Positions 49,840 through 61,606 of a DNA stretch of 64,000 nucleotides are shown here, one piece after another. This DNA is from Trissonchulus latispiculum (Eukaryota; Nematoda; Enoplea; Enoplida; Ironidae): assembly GCA_030248195.1 (NCBI GenBank), contig JASAND010016564.1, positions 1 to 64,000 of the forward strand, written 5' to 3'. The position numbers were made by a program, and so were the translations under genes. How positions within the stretch are numbered: the first letter of the stretch is position 1; every line of letters starts with the position of its first letter. The notes below the pieces were generated by a model that was given only the letters and a program-made list of their open reading frames with translations, was not told the DNA's origin and did not search any database.

Positions 49840-51386
49840 TTAAGGTACTGGTATCCTTTTGTGCAGTGTTTTTGTGTTGATTTTTTGAAACGCTATAACT
49901 TTCGCAATTTTGGGAGTTAGCAAGAGATTTCTACATCGTTTTAAAGCTTATAATTTGTATATTAACATGAGCTTACGAAACTAGCAAAATTGGCAAGAAA
50001 ATAGCAAAAATTTTCCGATATGCTGACATCTGACAGACTGAATGTAGACCAAAAACGTTTGAACATCGGTTTCTCAAAACTGTAGAATCGGCCAAAACTT
50101 CGTCTTGTGCCATGATATGAAGGACATGTAGGCCGAGGGACATTTTTTTGGATTTGGCTCAACAAGTCTCAACACTCCAGAAAATCCGGCAAATGCGCGA
50201 CGACACGAAATTTAGCAACTTTCTAGTCAGTTTTCTCACAACTGCAGATGTTTTAGCTCAAACCAAGAAAAATGTCCCTCCGCAATAGTGCGAATTTTCA
50301 ATCAGGTAAAAATCACGCGAATCCATTGTGTAGTTTCTGTGAAATCGATGATCAAAACAAAATAATCGCAATTTAGCCAAAATGGTTTTTCGGCGAATTC
50401 TCTAGCTTAAAGCAACGAATTCCAGCGAATAGGTATTGATAAAATGCGTAATTGGACGGTGTATCGCTTAAGTATAAATAAGCCGAAATTGTGCGTAAGA
50501 TTTGGCAGTAATTTTGAAAAAAACTGATTTCTTCAAAAATGGCCATTTTTTGACCACAAAAATGGTTTTTGGCTTATACTGCCTTAACCACTAGCCCTTG
50601 TAAAAACCCTTGTAAAAGCAAGAATGTTCATTTTGGTGTCCTCTTTCCAGCCATAACAACCAATCCGGTGTGAAGTTTGACTCTACTGATCTTAGTAAAA
50701 ACGTTGCTGTCTGACTTTATTCCCTAGGGTAAGACTAAATTACAGGTAACAACAGTGGTGTGTGACGCTGGAGCAATGTTCGGCCTGACCAACTAGAAAC
50801 CGATAGAAAGATTACAACGGTTTATTGTACTTTAAACAAGAACTTGACGACAAAATTAGAGCAAACATTAATTTTAAGGACGAGCATAAACTTTATAGAA
50901 ACACAAAACACTGACAAAACGCCCGGCCGGAGCCGACTATGCGACAGAAGTTACCTAACCAAAACTCACACCAATCTCCCCGATTCGGACCCAACCACTT
51001 GCTGTCAATCTTACACCCACACTAACCTCTGAACAACCCAACATGGAGGAATACAATTATTAGCTATCGAACCTACGAATTTAGACAAGAGTGATGCGAA
51101 ACGATTGAGCGTTCAACAAATGAGATGTTATTTTCACTTAGGCTTAGAATCTCGAGTATAATTTATATCTTTCCTGCCGGTGCTAACTTCACACCGGTGT
51201 AGCGACCATGTACTGAGAGAATAAGGGCAAAAACCAAAAGTTTCATATCTTTACACCTAAAAATCCGGGACTGGTCCCAGAATGTTAAAGAGCACGAAAA
51301 TAATGTATTTGGAAAGTTTCATCCACTTTCATGAAGAATTGAAGCTTGTAGGGTCGACTTTACACAAAGCGATACCAGCACCTTAA
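49840..51386. mobile_element. TTAA-bounded (piggyBac-like) non-autonomous element with nested solo LTR
   Basis: TIRs: left TTAAGGTACTGGTATCCTTT and right (other strand) TTAAGGTGCTGGTATCGCTT, each starting with TTAA, the piggyBac target. The interior matches the elements at 33266 and 51845. A 525-bp LTR plus 4-bp duplication interrupts it at 50669-51197; without these it is about 1,018 bp. No transposase. Confidence 0.7.
50669..51193. mobile_element. solo LTR inserted in TTAA element
   Basis: 525 bp with 9-bp perfect inverted ends TGTGAAGTT/AACTTCACA and a CCGG target duplication on both sides (50665-50668, 51194-51197). The uninterrupted homologous site at about 34093-34120 (CCAATCCGGTGTATC...) shows the empty state, confirming the insertion. 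Confidence 0.82.
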
Positions 51387-51844
51387 TTCAGCCTGACCTT
51401 AGGTCGCCAGACCCATTCCAAAAATGAAGTTCCAGCATTTTCAGGTATATATTTGGGACTTTCCAAGATGCGTTTATATTAAGATACTGTACCACTTTTC
51501 ACTCAGATAGACTAATTAAAAAAGTGCTAGTCAGCAGACAATATCACTTAAAAAATTTAAGTGCAATCCAATTTGATTCGCTTTGCACATACTAGGAATG
51601 GCAATATCACAGGACGTTCCTTGCATAGCTTCCAAATATCTAGCTACCTTTGATAACTGTTTGACTATTTCATCAAATATTCATTATACTTAAACTTGCT
51701 AGGAGAGCTTCCACAGTTAATTGACTATATCTTGGCCACCGAAAATGTTCCAAATGTCGATCCGTCAAGAGCAAGCTGATACGATCCAACAATCTGATCA
51801 AAAATAGGATCAATAATCTGATCCGATCCAATAAAGAAAACCTC
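51387..51844. other. spacer between two inverted TTAA elements
   Basis: About 460 bp of AT-rich sequence with a GATCCGATCCAA-type motif near 51780-51830; no gene. It separates elements in opposite orientation, making a long inverted repeat. Confidence 0.4.
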
Positions 51845-52292
51845 GTAAAGTGGTGGTTTCCTTTTGTGTAAATTTGACCATATAGGTTTCAATTCTTTAT
51901 GACAGTAGATGAAACTTTCCAAATATGCTATTTTGGTGACTTTTAACATTCTGGGACCAGCCCGCATTTTTAGGTGAAAAGATAAGAAATATTCGGTTTT
52001 TGGCATTATACTTTCAGTGTCTCATGAATAGTCGATACATCAGATTAGTTGTTATGGATGGAAAGAGGGTACAAAAACGAACATTTCTTGCTTTTACAAG
52101 CTTTGAGCTATCTCTTGTGGTTAAGTCGGTATCAGCCGGAAACCATTTTTATAGGCCGAACTCAGGTAAATGTACAAATTATAAGCTTTAAAACGATGCA
52201 TAAATCTCTTTCCAACTCCCAAAATTGCTAAAGTTATAGCGTTTCAAAAAATCACCACAAAAGCACTGCACAAAAGGATACCACCACTTTAA
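51845..52292. mobile_element. TTAA-type element, short inverted copy
   Basis: Left end (G)TAAAGTGGTGGTTTCC and right end GGATACCACCACTTTAA are TIRs of the same family as 49840. It is 448 bp, internally deleted relative to the 1-kb form. The left TTAA is degenerate. Confidence 0.65.
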
Positions 52293-52802
52293 GGGCTACC
52301 AGCCTGAAAACGATCACAGGTAAACGTGGGCGGAACGTCGCAACCGAATATTTAACAGCTACCGTGGCAAGAAAACGCCAATCATTTAACTATATATATG
52401 GAACAACGCCACGAAGAATATATAGTTCAGAATACAATACTCACCTTTAAATCAGGCAACTTCATAACTTTCAATCGGAATTTTCAAACTTTTCGTGCTA
52501 CCATATTGTGGCACTTATTTATGTAGTAATTTTGTTGAAAATACAACCCGGGCAGGAACAGGTCGAATTTTGACAGCTCACTGGCCGAGACATGAGGCGA
52601 GTATACTGATAATTCGAAAGAACCATCTGGGACAGGTCAGTCACCTCTAGCTGACTCAAAAGTGCTGTACGTACATCGTTTTCCTTTAGTGTCAAGCTAC
52701 CAGCTCCACATGAAAAGCGATTGAAACGGCAATGAAAGTTTGCTGTACAGTTTTGTTTCAGCAATTAACAGATTCAACTAAATGAATTATGGAGACAAAC
52801 TT

Positions 52803-52990
52803 AGGGCCTGTTTCTTTAAATATTAAAATGGTCGGATTACGGTTTAAACATCTGCCGGATTAATACTTTAATTGCTATTTCTTTAATGCTGGATTAAACG
52901 GATTAAAATGAACTCGTTTAATCCGACCATTTTTAATCCGCGGATTGGCGAGGTGACTTGAATCCAAGCATTAAAGAAATAACAATTAAA
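52803..52990. mobile_element. small foldback element (Harbinger-like ends)
   Basis: TTAGGGCCTGTTTCTTTAAA start; internal inverted pairs such as AAAATGGTCGGATTA/TAATCCGACCATTTTT-like and TTTCTTTAATGC/GCATTAAAGAAA. About 190 bp, no coding capacity. Confidence 0.5.
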
Positions 52991-53554
52991 ATTTTATTCC
53001 GCTAACTGTCTAGCTAGCTAGCTAAAAATTTCGTAATTTTTGAGCACACTGTAAAAAATCGTGAAAATTAAAGTTGTTCGAAACAGTAGAAATTTTAGCT
53101 CATTCGAAAGCTTCTTACAAGCTGAACAACTTTTCTTCTTGACACAAGTCCCAAAAGTTGCACGAACTTCTCGCTAGCGCTCGTCAAATGCAAAGCTATG
53201 CCTACTACTAGTACCTTAACCGAATAAAAAATTTCTTGCACTTGTACTTCCACTGCTTAGAGTGACTAACTGATGGAAGAATGTACAGTTATTCTGTACC
53301 TATCAAGCTGTGAACGTAAAATAATGAAAAATTCGGCGATTCCCAAGAAGTGGTCGATGCCTCTTCTTCAAAATTGAAAACAACCGGTCCATGTTTAGCT
53401 GGTTTTGTTTTGTAAGAAAACCAAACTGTTGATCTAGTTTCATAAAATGGGCGGAATGACTTTTTCTTGCATCTTTCCAAAAGTTAAGAAAGTTAGGGAG
53501 TTTCAAAACCACTGCACAATGGAACAATCTCAGTTAGGTAAAGTCAGTCTGTGT

Positions 53555-53755
53555 AACGTTATTCGATTGGGTCATTTGGGTCTGGGTCAGGAAAATTCTT
53601 GGGTCAGTTGGGTCTGGGTCACGAAGACGTTTGCAGCATTTTGGTCTGGGTCACTATATTTTAATATTTTATGGGTCACCTTGGGTCTGGGTCAAATTTG
53701 CGTTTAGGTCAAGTGGGTCATGGGTCACAAAAAGTGACCCAGTTTCGATCCCTGA
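53555..53755. mobile_element. GGGTCTGGGTCA-array element
   Basis: Array of TTGGGTCTGGGTCA motifs ending GTGACCCAGTTTCGATCCCT, whose complement (AGGGATCGAAACTGGGTCAC) has a hAT-like terminus. The left terminus is not defined. A related motif occurs at 34598-34690. Confidence 0.4.
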
Positions 53756-54994
53756 TACGCAACTTAAAACTCTAACGATCATACTGTGCTACTATCTAAA
53801 TGCAAAGTTTCCACACCGATGGATTAGTTCAGGACAGGACAAAATGTTCAATGATCTATACATTTGTGAGCAATTTTGAGCAAAAAGTGGCTTCCCCGAA
53901 CTTTGAAAATTAGTAGAAAATTAGCGACCCTACAGTAAATAACCTCGCTTAGATATTAATACTTTAACTAGTCCAGACTAGATTTACTCAAAGTTGTGGC
54001 CGATTTGCTCTTATACAACTTTCAAACTTTTGGCAGCAGAAAAATTTTCTGAACTTTTTCATTTTCCTATATAATTTAACACATGTCGGGGTCACATATG
54101 GACGGCGACTGGGAATGATAGGAAAAGTTTTGCAGTAAACGCACTTGTCTTGTTTTACCGACCCATGGGAAATAGAAAATATGTGAAAATGAGAACACTC
54201 TGAGATGGTAAAAAATCGCGACCTTCCCCGTTAATAATTCAAAACATTAATAAATTTACCAAAACAACTTATCTTCACAAACAAAAAATTGTTCCAATTA
54301 TATAATGCAGTCCAGAAATTAAGTAACTGCATAAACCTGCAAAGAAGAAAATTTTCCTGTAGAGCTATTAGCCCATCACATATATTTATTTGATTCAGTA
54401 TATTAAATATTATTCAGCGAGAAATCACATTAATCCAAACCAAAAATCATCACATATATTAAATGGACAGCATTATATTGCGTGAACATCCATGCTCGTC
54501 GTCTAATATTTGCTTCCACAAGGCAATACACATCTGGGATTGGAATTTTTTCTCAAAAACACAGATTGAACTAGTTATGACTTCTCAAAAATGTGGTTGA
54601 ACTACTACCCCCTGGGGTGATACTCGTTCCCAAAAAGGAGATTTAAAATTGCTACCAAAATGAGAATAAATATGGCACCCAATTTCAAGTCAGCACCCAA
54701 AAATCAATGATTTGACCTCTCAGTCCTAGTATCAACAAAACAGCTCCCAAAACCGAGAGCCAAAAAGTCTCTCAAGACAGGAGACAAATCGGCTCCCTAA
54801 TATATGAGCCAAAAGGTCTCCCAACATTTCGAAAATAGCACCGAACCTATGCTCAATTGTGCTGACTATTACTGTTGCACTTGAATTGCACAGCAACTCA
54901 ACATTACTCGGATAGTCATGAAATCTTTTTTATCGAGGACACAACGAAGTCTTAAATATCAAATATTGTTGTAAATACTTCTTAGTCTTAGTTC
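53756..54994. other. intergenic, no gene recognised
   Basis: AT-rich; no ORF of protein-like composition and no repeat recognised. Confidence 0.35.
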
Positions 54995-55279
54995 TTAGTC
55001 TTCAGATTCAGGATCGTACGCTTCCACGTCGCACTCTTCCGGAGGCACACATTGGCCCTTGGAGTCCACGAATTTTCCATTACCACACATGCAACCTGGA
55101 GGAGCGTCTTCAAGACAACCCATTCGTGTGCAGACCATCATGGGACGTGGATCATTCCTACCACTACAACCCTGTGAGCATAGGTTGCAGTCGTTAGGAT
55201 TTGGCTCAAAGCCATTTTCACATTCATTGGCCAACGCAAACGCTAGACAGCATCCAAGTACAAGAACAATGGAAAACAT
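54995..55279 (-). CDS. small secreted TIL-like protein 1
   Basis: 94 aa in a single exon. Signal peptide MFSIVLVLGCCLAFALA, then a domain with 10 Cys: C-x10-C-x2-C-x3-C-x10-C-x4-C-x7-C-x-C-x11-C-x5-C, the pattern of TIL-type protease inhibitors with a lengthened middle loop, ending CMCGNGKF and QCVPPEEC, and a short acidic tail. Likely extracellular serine-protease inhibitor or defence peptide; the target is unknown. About 110-170 bp of upstream sequence is shared with the paralog at 58135. Confidence 0.75.
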   Translation of the reverse strand: MFSIVLVLGCCLAFALANECENGFEPNPNDCNLCSQGCSGRNDPRPMMVCTRMGCLEDAPPGCMCGNGKFVDSKGQCVPPEECDVEAYDPESED

Positions 55280-55289
55280 TGTTAGTATA

Positions 55290-55450
55290 CGAAATGATCG
55301 AAGGAAAAATGTGGGAACTATAGATTCAAAAATGCAGCAGTTTGGTTTGAATTTTTCGGCGAAAATGCTTTGAATCTCAATGGTTCTTGTAATTTATTTT
55401 CCGTTATCTTCAAAGTGCAGTCGACCTAGCTTAGTCAAAACAAGTACCAA
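55290..55450 (-). promoter_or_regulatory. conserved upstream region of TIL gene 1
   Basis: Aligns by eye with the sequence upstream of TIL gene 2 (58440-58590): shared blocks include GCTTTGAATCTCA, TAATTTATTTT, GTTATCTT and GCAGTCGAC. It was therefore duplicated with the gene and may hold the promoter. Confidence 0.5.
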
Positions 55451-57951
55451 TTCTTAATTTCCTTATAGAAGCTATGTAGTTAAGTGAAATAGAATTTTAG
55501 CTTAAAGATAATGAGCATATAATTTGCACATAACATGATACAAAATACATTTTCGTTGACGTAGAGCAGTTTCAGCGACTGCAATATTACATATACACAG
55601 ATTACAATAAGGGGACCTTCGATTCGTTTGCCATTGATTGCTTTCGTTGTTTGCTGCTCATTTATTGGGAATTTTGCTGTAAAACATTCAAGAAAACACA
55701 TGTTGTATTAGCATATGGCATAAACTAATTCCAAAATTATTGTAGCTTGAGGTATTTACAAAGCTTCCAGATGGCAATGGGCAGTTAATGGCATTTGTTA
55801 GTTAATTAATAGGATAGATTTAGATTAGTATTATTGACATTACCATCGATGTCCAGCGTGGTCAGTTCCGTCATTTTCAGGATAGAGGAAAGTTGAGTAG
55901 AGTGCAATAGAATAAAGTAGAGTTGAGATTATTTTTTCATGTGTGCATGCAGTGCTGTGCATCTTAACTGAGAAACCATTTTTATGGATTCTCGGGATTA
56001 ATCTTTTGTCTGCCATTTTAACATTTTAAGAGGACAGTTTTTATTCCGCTGCAGCCAGATATATTCCACGGTTTAAAGTACGTAACGTAGACAGCGAACT
56101 GTTCACAAAACCTTATGTTTTTTGGTCACTATCGCCTGCTCCCAGGAAGTCGGTACTGGTGAGGTATGATTTTTTCAGATGATTTCTGCCACGAAATGAT
56201 TTGGGCCAAAACTCTGCAAGTGGCAACCCTCAGTCTTGTGACCACAGACGTGAACCAACAATGGATGAAATAAAGAGGTATGTTGAAGAAACCATGATTT
56301 TCTCAAAGGATTGTCATTTAGCTTGCAGTCAGCAACAGAAGCTAGTGCAGTTTCTTAAATGTGGAGGAGAGAAAATTTGGAATGTTAGGTTTAAGCTGGA
56401 ACTAGGTTTGTTGAGCGACTGAATAAGTGTTTGACTTCTGGCTACTTCCTTGATTTTTGGTAATATGCGATTCTTGGATTAGGAGGCAATTTTTTCGTAT
56501 GCTGATCTGATCATATTGTATGTTTGACTAGCTACTTCTTGACAGTATCAATGTATGATTTGGCTAAATTTTTGCTGGGTCTTTGAATATTATCACGAAA
56601 CGTTCTGGTCTGCGATTGTCGTCTTTGATCTTCGGTCTCTGTTTGAAGTTGAGCATTGTTCACTATCTTCGGTGTTTTGACAAAGAAGTTTAAGAATCCT
56701 TGCCGTTTTCTGATGGGCATTTTCACTTGAGAAAAGGGTCAAAATTTGGGGACTTATCTCCCCAGGAAACTAAGTTGGGTTAATGCGCCCAAGTTTGGGA
56801 ATTTGGGAAGACAACTTCACCTCGACAGCTGGGTTTATGCGTCGCAGATAAGTGACGTATGGCGATTCACACATGCACGAAACGCACTACACGAAAGAGA
56901 GCCGCAAGCACCGCCTCTGGTCGTCACGCACATATGATTGACAGGTCCTCCCTGAACTCCAAACTTTCCCAAAAATTGTAGTCAGTCGTGGTTTGGCTGC
57001 CCTGAGAAACGGTTGTGATTCTCACTTATTGTTGCGGTTGACACCTTGTCTTGTCTTTTGACCGAGGGCACTAGGAGGGATATACCGGTCTGTCACGATT
57101 TTTGCACCAGCGGTCTTTGTATTGACCTGGTTGTGCGGATTTCATTCGTGAGGGCTAGCCACGGCTTGTCTGCTTTTATCCATTAACTCATTGAGACTTC
57201 TATTTCTTACTCTGTGATTTCCTACCTCTTTTGACGGAGGACCTGCCAATCGGATTATCCATTGCACTCGGACTTCAGGATCAACAAGGTAGCTTGAGCT
57301 GTGAGTTTGACAAATCTAGAGTGATCAGGAGTAACATGTTTCATTAGTTGAGGTTTTAAAAGAACATTGTCCGAAAATTGAGGTTCTAATCAGAGTTCAT
57401 TACTCGACCAACATAAATCTCATAAATTATTGTGTCTGTCTCGTTATCTCTGTGTAATTTGTTTTTATATGGAATAATGATTATAATACCTATTTCATTA
57501 AATGATCAATTAATTTATTTGACTCTTTTGGGCTTGAGCTGCGTCGAAACGAGCGAGAGTTTCGAGCTAGTTTTTAGATAGGAATCCTGATAAGTCTAGG
57601 TAGCCTGAAGATAAGCGATCAGGTCGGAATAATTTCATCAGTTAGAAGAATCACATTGACCCCTGTGTTTGTGCTCATGTAATCAGTTGATCAATAGTTT
57701 CGTACAGCATCATATGTTAATTCGAAGTTATCTGTGAGTAATCCATAAAGAGAGGAAAAAGAATAATCCCCAACCAGACTTTTTGTTACATAAACGTAAG
57801 GCACAGATCGATTCCCGATTAACGGCCCGAGCACAACCCTACGGGTGTGTCGTATACGCTCGTGTTTGTTGTGCTCCTGTACTCTCTTTATTTGTCATTT
57901 GTAGTGCCAAAGTACCACACACTTGATAATTTACTCCAGTAATTACCTGAC

Positions 57952-57952
57952 A

Positions 57953-57995
<43 letters not shown>

Positions 57996-58035
57996 TAATA
58001 ATAATAAATAACAATAATAATAATAATAATAATAA
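57952..58035. repeat. (AAT)n microsatellite
   Basis: Imperfect AAT tract just downstream of TIL gene 2. Confidence 0.9.
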
Positions 58036-58134
58036 TTTGGTTGGTAATAAGTGTTTTGACAAAGTTGACCCATGGCGTTTATTTTCATTACAGGGACAAT
58101 AAATTAGAAAGATCTAATATTTCTTAAACAGTGC

Positions 58135-58413
58135 TTATGCTTCAGATTCCTGGCCATATGGTTCCAAATCACACTCCTCCGGAGGGACACAATGGCCCCT
58201 GGAACTTAGGAATTTTCCATTACCACAAATGCAACCTGGAGTTCGCTCCCGACAGTCCATATGAGTGCAGGTCATTCTGACATCCGGGTCATTCCTACTC
58301 CTACAGCTTTGAGCGCACAGGTTGCAGTCAACAGGATTACGTTCCCATCCAGGGTCGCATTCCAAGGCTAACGCAAGCGATAGATATCCGAGTAGGATAG
58401 CAAACGAAAACAT
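58135..58413 (-). CDS. small secreted TIL-like protein 2
   Basis: 92 aa, single exon, paralog of the 54995 gene. Signal peptide MFSFAILLGYLSLALA, the same 10-Cys framework (DCNLCAQSC, CTHMDC, CICGNGKF, CVPPEEC) and an acidic tail (EPYGQESEA). Substitutions fall mainly between the Cys, in the regions where TIL inhibitors carry their reactive loop, so targets may differ. Confidence 0.75.
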   Translation of the reverse strand: MFSFAILLGYLSLALALECDPGWERNPVDCNLCAQSCRSRNDPDVRMTCTHMDCRERTPGCICGNGKFLSSRGHCVPPEECDLEPYGQESEA

Positions 58414-58439
58414 TGTTGAACAAATAAATGGTAGTTAGA

Positions 58440-58590
58440 AAGATTCGAGAAGTCGAGCTTCAAAAATGGAGCTGTGTGGTTTGAAGTCTTTTGATGGAAA
58501 TTGCTTTGAATCTCAGTGCTTCTCCTAATTTATTTTCTGTTATCTTTAGAATGCAGTCGACTTAGCTGGGTCAAAGCAAGGCTCAGTTCT
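58440..58590 (-). promoter_or_regulatory. conserved upstream region of TIL gene 2
   Basis: Counterpart of 55290-55450. Conservation stops near 58580, so the duplicated unit includes about 170 bp of 5' flank. Confidence 0.5.
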
Positions 58591-59237
58591 GAATTTCCGT
58601 ACTGAAACCAACTAGTCTAGCAAAACCTTAGTGTAAAAGATCATGTGCGCGCATATATAACATGAAACAAACTAATGACGCTGTCTGATTTCGGCGACCG
58701 CAATTGTATACCTACATAGGTAAACGTAAAAGGCGAAGTGATCCCGGAAACTCCGACCTACAGAAGGTTATAACAACCGTTCATAATTGTATTATGTATT
58801 AGAGTACAGCATCTTTTCAGTTTAATGCTACCAGAATTTATTGTAGTCAGCAGTTTGAGTGAGAAAATTTCAGAAATGAAACAAAGTGTTATTTATTCTG
58901 TTCAACACTTTTTTCCCCAGTGATGTTAAAAAGCGAGAGTCATACGTTCAAATGTTGGAATACATTTTGAGAGATAGATTGCGATAGAGTTGTTGTACAG
59001 TCGTAAATGGTTTCTCCCATTCTTAAGCCCAACTACATCACATCTTGTTTGTACTGACTGTGAGACAGTTTGCCACACTATTGTTCTCTTTCAGTACATG
59101 ACCTTGAGTTCAATATTAGAAAGGAGTTTAACTGTAATGTTGAAGGAGGGGCAGTAGTTAAGAAATTAGTAGTATCTGTTAGTGTGTTTATTATTTGTAG
59201 TGTTTTTATTTAAGTAAAACTTTTATAAAATGTGAAT

Positions 59238-59453
59238 TATTTTTAAGTAATTATTGAAGAAATAAATTTTTCACTAGTTTAAATAACAAAATTTATTTTC
59301 ATTAGAAGCAAAATTTGTTTTAAACTTAAAGCTTTGAAAGAGCTTTAAGTAATTATTGAAATAAAATTTTCACTAGTTTAAATTACAAACTTTTTATTTT
59401 CATTAGAAGCAAAATTTGTTTTAAACTTAAAGGTTTGAAAGAGCTTACAGGAA
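59238..59453. repeat. tandem duplication, about 108 bp x 2
   Basis: Two adjacent copies sharing AAGTAATTATTGAA, TTTTCACTAGTTTAAA and TTTTCATTAGAAGCAAAATT with few differences. No coding potential. The rest of 58590-60134 shows no gene. Confidence 0.8.
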
Positions 59454-60134
59454 AAACCGATAATTTCAAACTGAAACTTTTTTTAGCCAAAGTAAGGTAC
59501 TTTTACAGTTAACACTACTTTTGAAGTCTTGAAAATGAGTAGAAAATTTTATTGTTACCATTTTATTGCTGTAGTGTAAAAATCATCTCACGTTTAGTAT
59601 ATAGTTTATCCTGCCCCCTATCTTTTCTTTTCGTTTCCAATTGAATGTAAAGACCGTTCCTTTTCGCATTAACAAAAAGAGCAATTAAAGTGTGGCGAAG
59701 TGTCCCACTACCGTTTGTACTAACCTATGCTACATAGACATGATTTGTCACGCAACCCTTAAAATATATAGCAATAGCAGTAGCAACAGCAAAGCAGTAT
59801 ATTGCAATAGCTTTAGGTGTAACCATAAATATTTAGCCTAAATCTCACAACTGTGTTAAGATCTGCAATCTACTTGAACAGTGTTCTTGGAAAGGTCGGA
59901 TAATTTTAAGAAGAAATAAATGGAAATAACTGATTCCCAATTTTGGAACCTACTATCTCTTCCCTAACACTACTCCTTCTGGAAGAAGGGCTCGCAAAAT
60001 ACTCATTTCGCAGTTTTCACTGAAGTCTTGAACACCAAAAACCATGAAGTTTACTTTCACCAAAGCAAAAAATCAATAAATATAGCTGTTAAATGATGCC
60101 TATTCTCCCCAGCTTTCGGGGTAAAACGTAATTC

Positions 60135-60395
60135 TTAGTCACATTGGTCTGCGAATACACACTCTCGCCGGGAGTTCAGGTACTTCCCGCCTCCGCACAT
60201 GCAACCCGGACCCCCGTCGGGGCAGCCCATTCGGGTGCAGGTCATCACGGCATTTGGATTATTCCTTTCACCACAGTACTGCCAACATTGATTACAGTCC
60301 TTATAATTCACCACCCATCCTTCTTCACAAACATCACCAATAACGGTTATACCCCCGGACGCTCGCCGTCCAAGCAGGACTATAACTGAAAACAT
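60135..60395 (-). CDS. small TIL-like protein 3, degraded signal peptide
   Basis: 86 aa, third paralog. The Cys framework is intact (DCNQCWQYC, CTRMGC, CMCGGGKY, ADQC), but after MFSVIVLLG the N-terminus reads RRASGGITVIG, which lacks a hydrophobic core, and the acidic tail is absent. The conserved upstream region of genes 1 and 2 is not present. It may be a decaying copy or use another upstream exon for secretion. Confidence 0.55.
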   Translation of the reverse strand: MFSVIVLLGRRASGGITVIGDVCEEGWVVNYKDCNQCWQYCGERNNPNAVMTCTRMGCPDGGPGCMCGGGKYLNSRRECVFADQCD

Positions 60396-60464
60396 TCACC
60401 AACTGATTAGTGACAATTATTCAGGAATTAGTGACTGGACAAATGTACCGATATGGTTTAAGGG

Positions 60465-61606
60465 ATCTCTTTAACTTTATCCCCCACCCAAAAGTTGGTC
60501 AACTTCAAAGGCGTATTGCAAGAGATCAACAGAACGTTAGAGCACGATTCATGCATCGTTGGAATGCTCGAGATGTGCTCTATTTAATGGTGTAAAACAG
60601 TTTGCTGTAACTTGCTGCTATAAAAAGTTAAGCTTAACAAACTATCAAAGTTACCGCTTTTTGCAAATTTTGGTAGTCCTTTAAGCTTAACTTTTTAAAG
60701 CAGCAAGTTACAGCAAACTGTAACGGATCAAGGTGACACACGGTCAACCTTTCCGTTGCTGGCGGTTGTAGCTAGCATAGCTACCCCCTTGGCTTCATAT
60801 ATCGTCATCACCTTGTGCTGGGACACGTTTGCAAGTCACGTAGCTCCCCCAACGTGTATGCGTGGGATTGGGTGGGTTCCCCCCCTCGTGACTTTGGGAG
60901 CTACGTGATTGGGGGAAAATTCCACTAGGGGGCGCTCGTGGGAGGGTCCAACCCAACACTCGCTCCCCCCTTCACTTGTATTACTTCTGTCACCGTGTAC
61001 GCTTGTGTTACTCTGCTATTTCTCCCCCTTTTATTCTGTATATATTTATTGCTCCCCCAGCTCTCCCCAGAGCTTGGTACGTTGGCTGACTCCGTCAGCG
61101 CCTGTAACTGTAAGTTAAGTGTTTGTTGTTTGTGTGTTTGTCTGAGGGTCATCCCTGTATTTTATAATATCTTATTATTACTATATATAATAATTACTTG
61201 TTGTTTCGTTCTTATTAAAGTGTATTTAGTTAGGCTGAGTCTTACTGAGCTCCTGTTAGGTAGGTAGTTCAATTCTGAGTGAGTGAGAGTGCGAGTCATC
61301 TCGCCCTTAGGATCGGATTACCCCTGCGTGTAATATCTGGCGAGGCTGTCCCGACCGTCTCCTGTAGTCGGTCAGTTATCCATCTGTGCCACGGTCTCCG
61401 CGTCCGCTACGTCAGGGCGTGGTAACGGTGTTAGTACGTAGGCAAACCTACTAGCCCCGCTACAAAACTGCTTTACATCATTAAATAGAGCACATCTCGA
61501 GCATTCCAACGAAGTATGAATCATGCTCTAACGTTCTGTTGATCTCTTGCAATACGCCTTTGAATTTGACCAACTTTTGGGTGGGGGATAAAGTTAAAGA
61601 GATCCG
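60465..61606. mobile_element. foldback element interrupted by a solo LTR
   Basis: Arms 60465-60638 and 60690-60718 plus 61469-61606 are inverted near-identical sequence (GGATCTCTTTAACTTTATCC against GGATAAAGTTAAAGAGATCC at the outer ends; AAAAGTTAAGCTTAA against TTAAGCTTAACTTTTT at the centre) around a loop of about 45 bp. The right arm is split at 60719-61464 by an LTR. The uninterrupted element would be about 390 bp. Confidence 0.8.
60719..61464 (+). mobile_element. solo LTR, 746 bp
   Basis: Starts TGTAACGG and ends CGCTACA; AAAC duplicated at 60715-60718 and 61465-61468. TATATATT at 61039-61046 and ATTAAA at 61214-61219 fit promoter and polyadenylation signal. Higher GC than its surroundings. 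It interrupts the right arm of the foldback element, which makes the boundaries firm. No sequence similarity to the 10116 LTR noticed. Confidence 0.82.

Larger units (their letters stand above)
55280..58134. other. intergenic between TIL genes 1 and 2
   Basis: 55290-55450 is the conserved upstream region of TIL gene 1. An ATG ORF at 56201-56422 has no recognised similarity and no supporting splice sites. (AAT)n lies at 57952-58035. No gene called. Confidence 0.4.

Noticed and set aside
56201..56422. 73-codon ORF between TIL genes
   Set aside because: No signal peptide, domain, splice sites or paralog; length is within chance.
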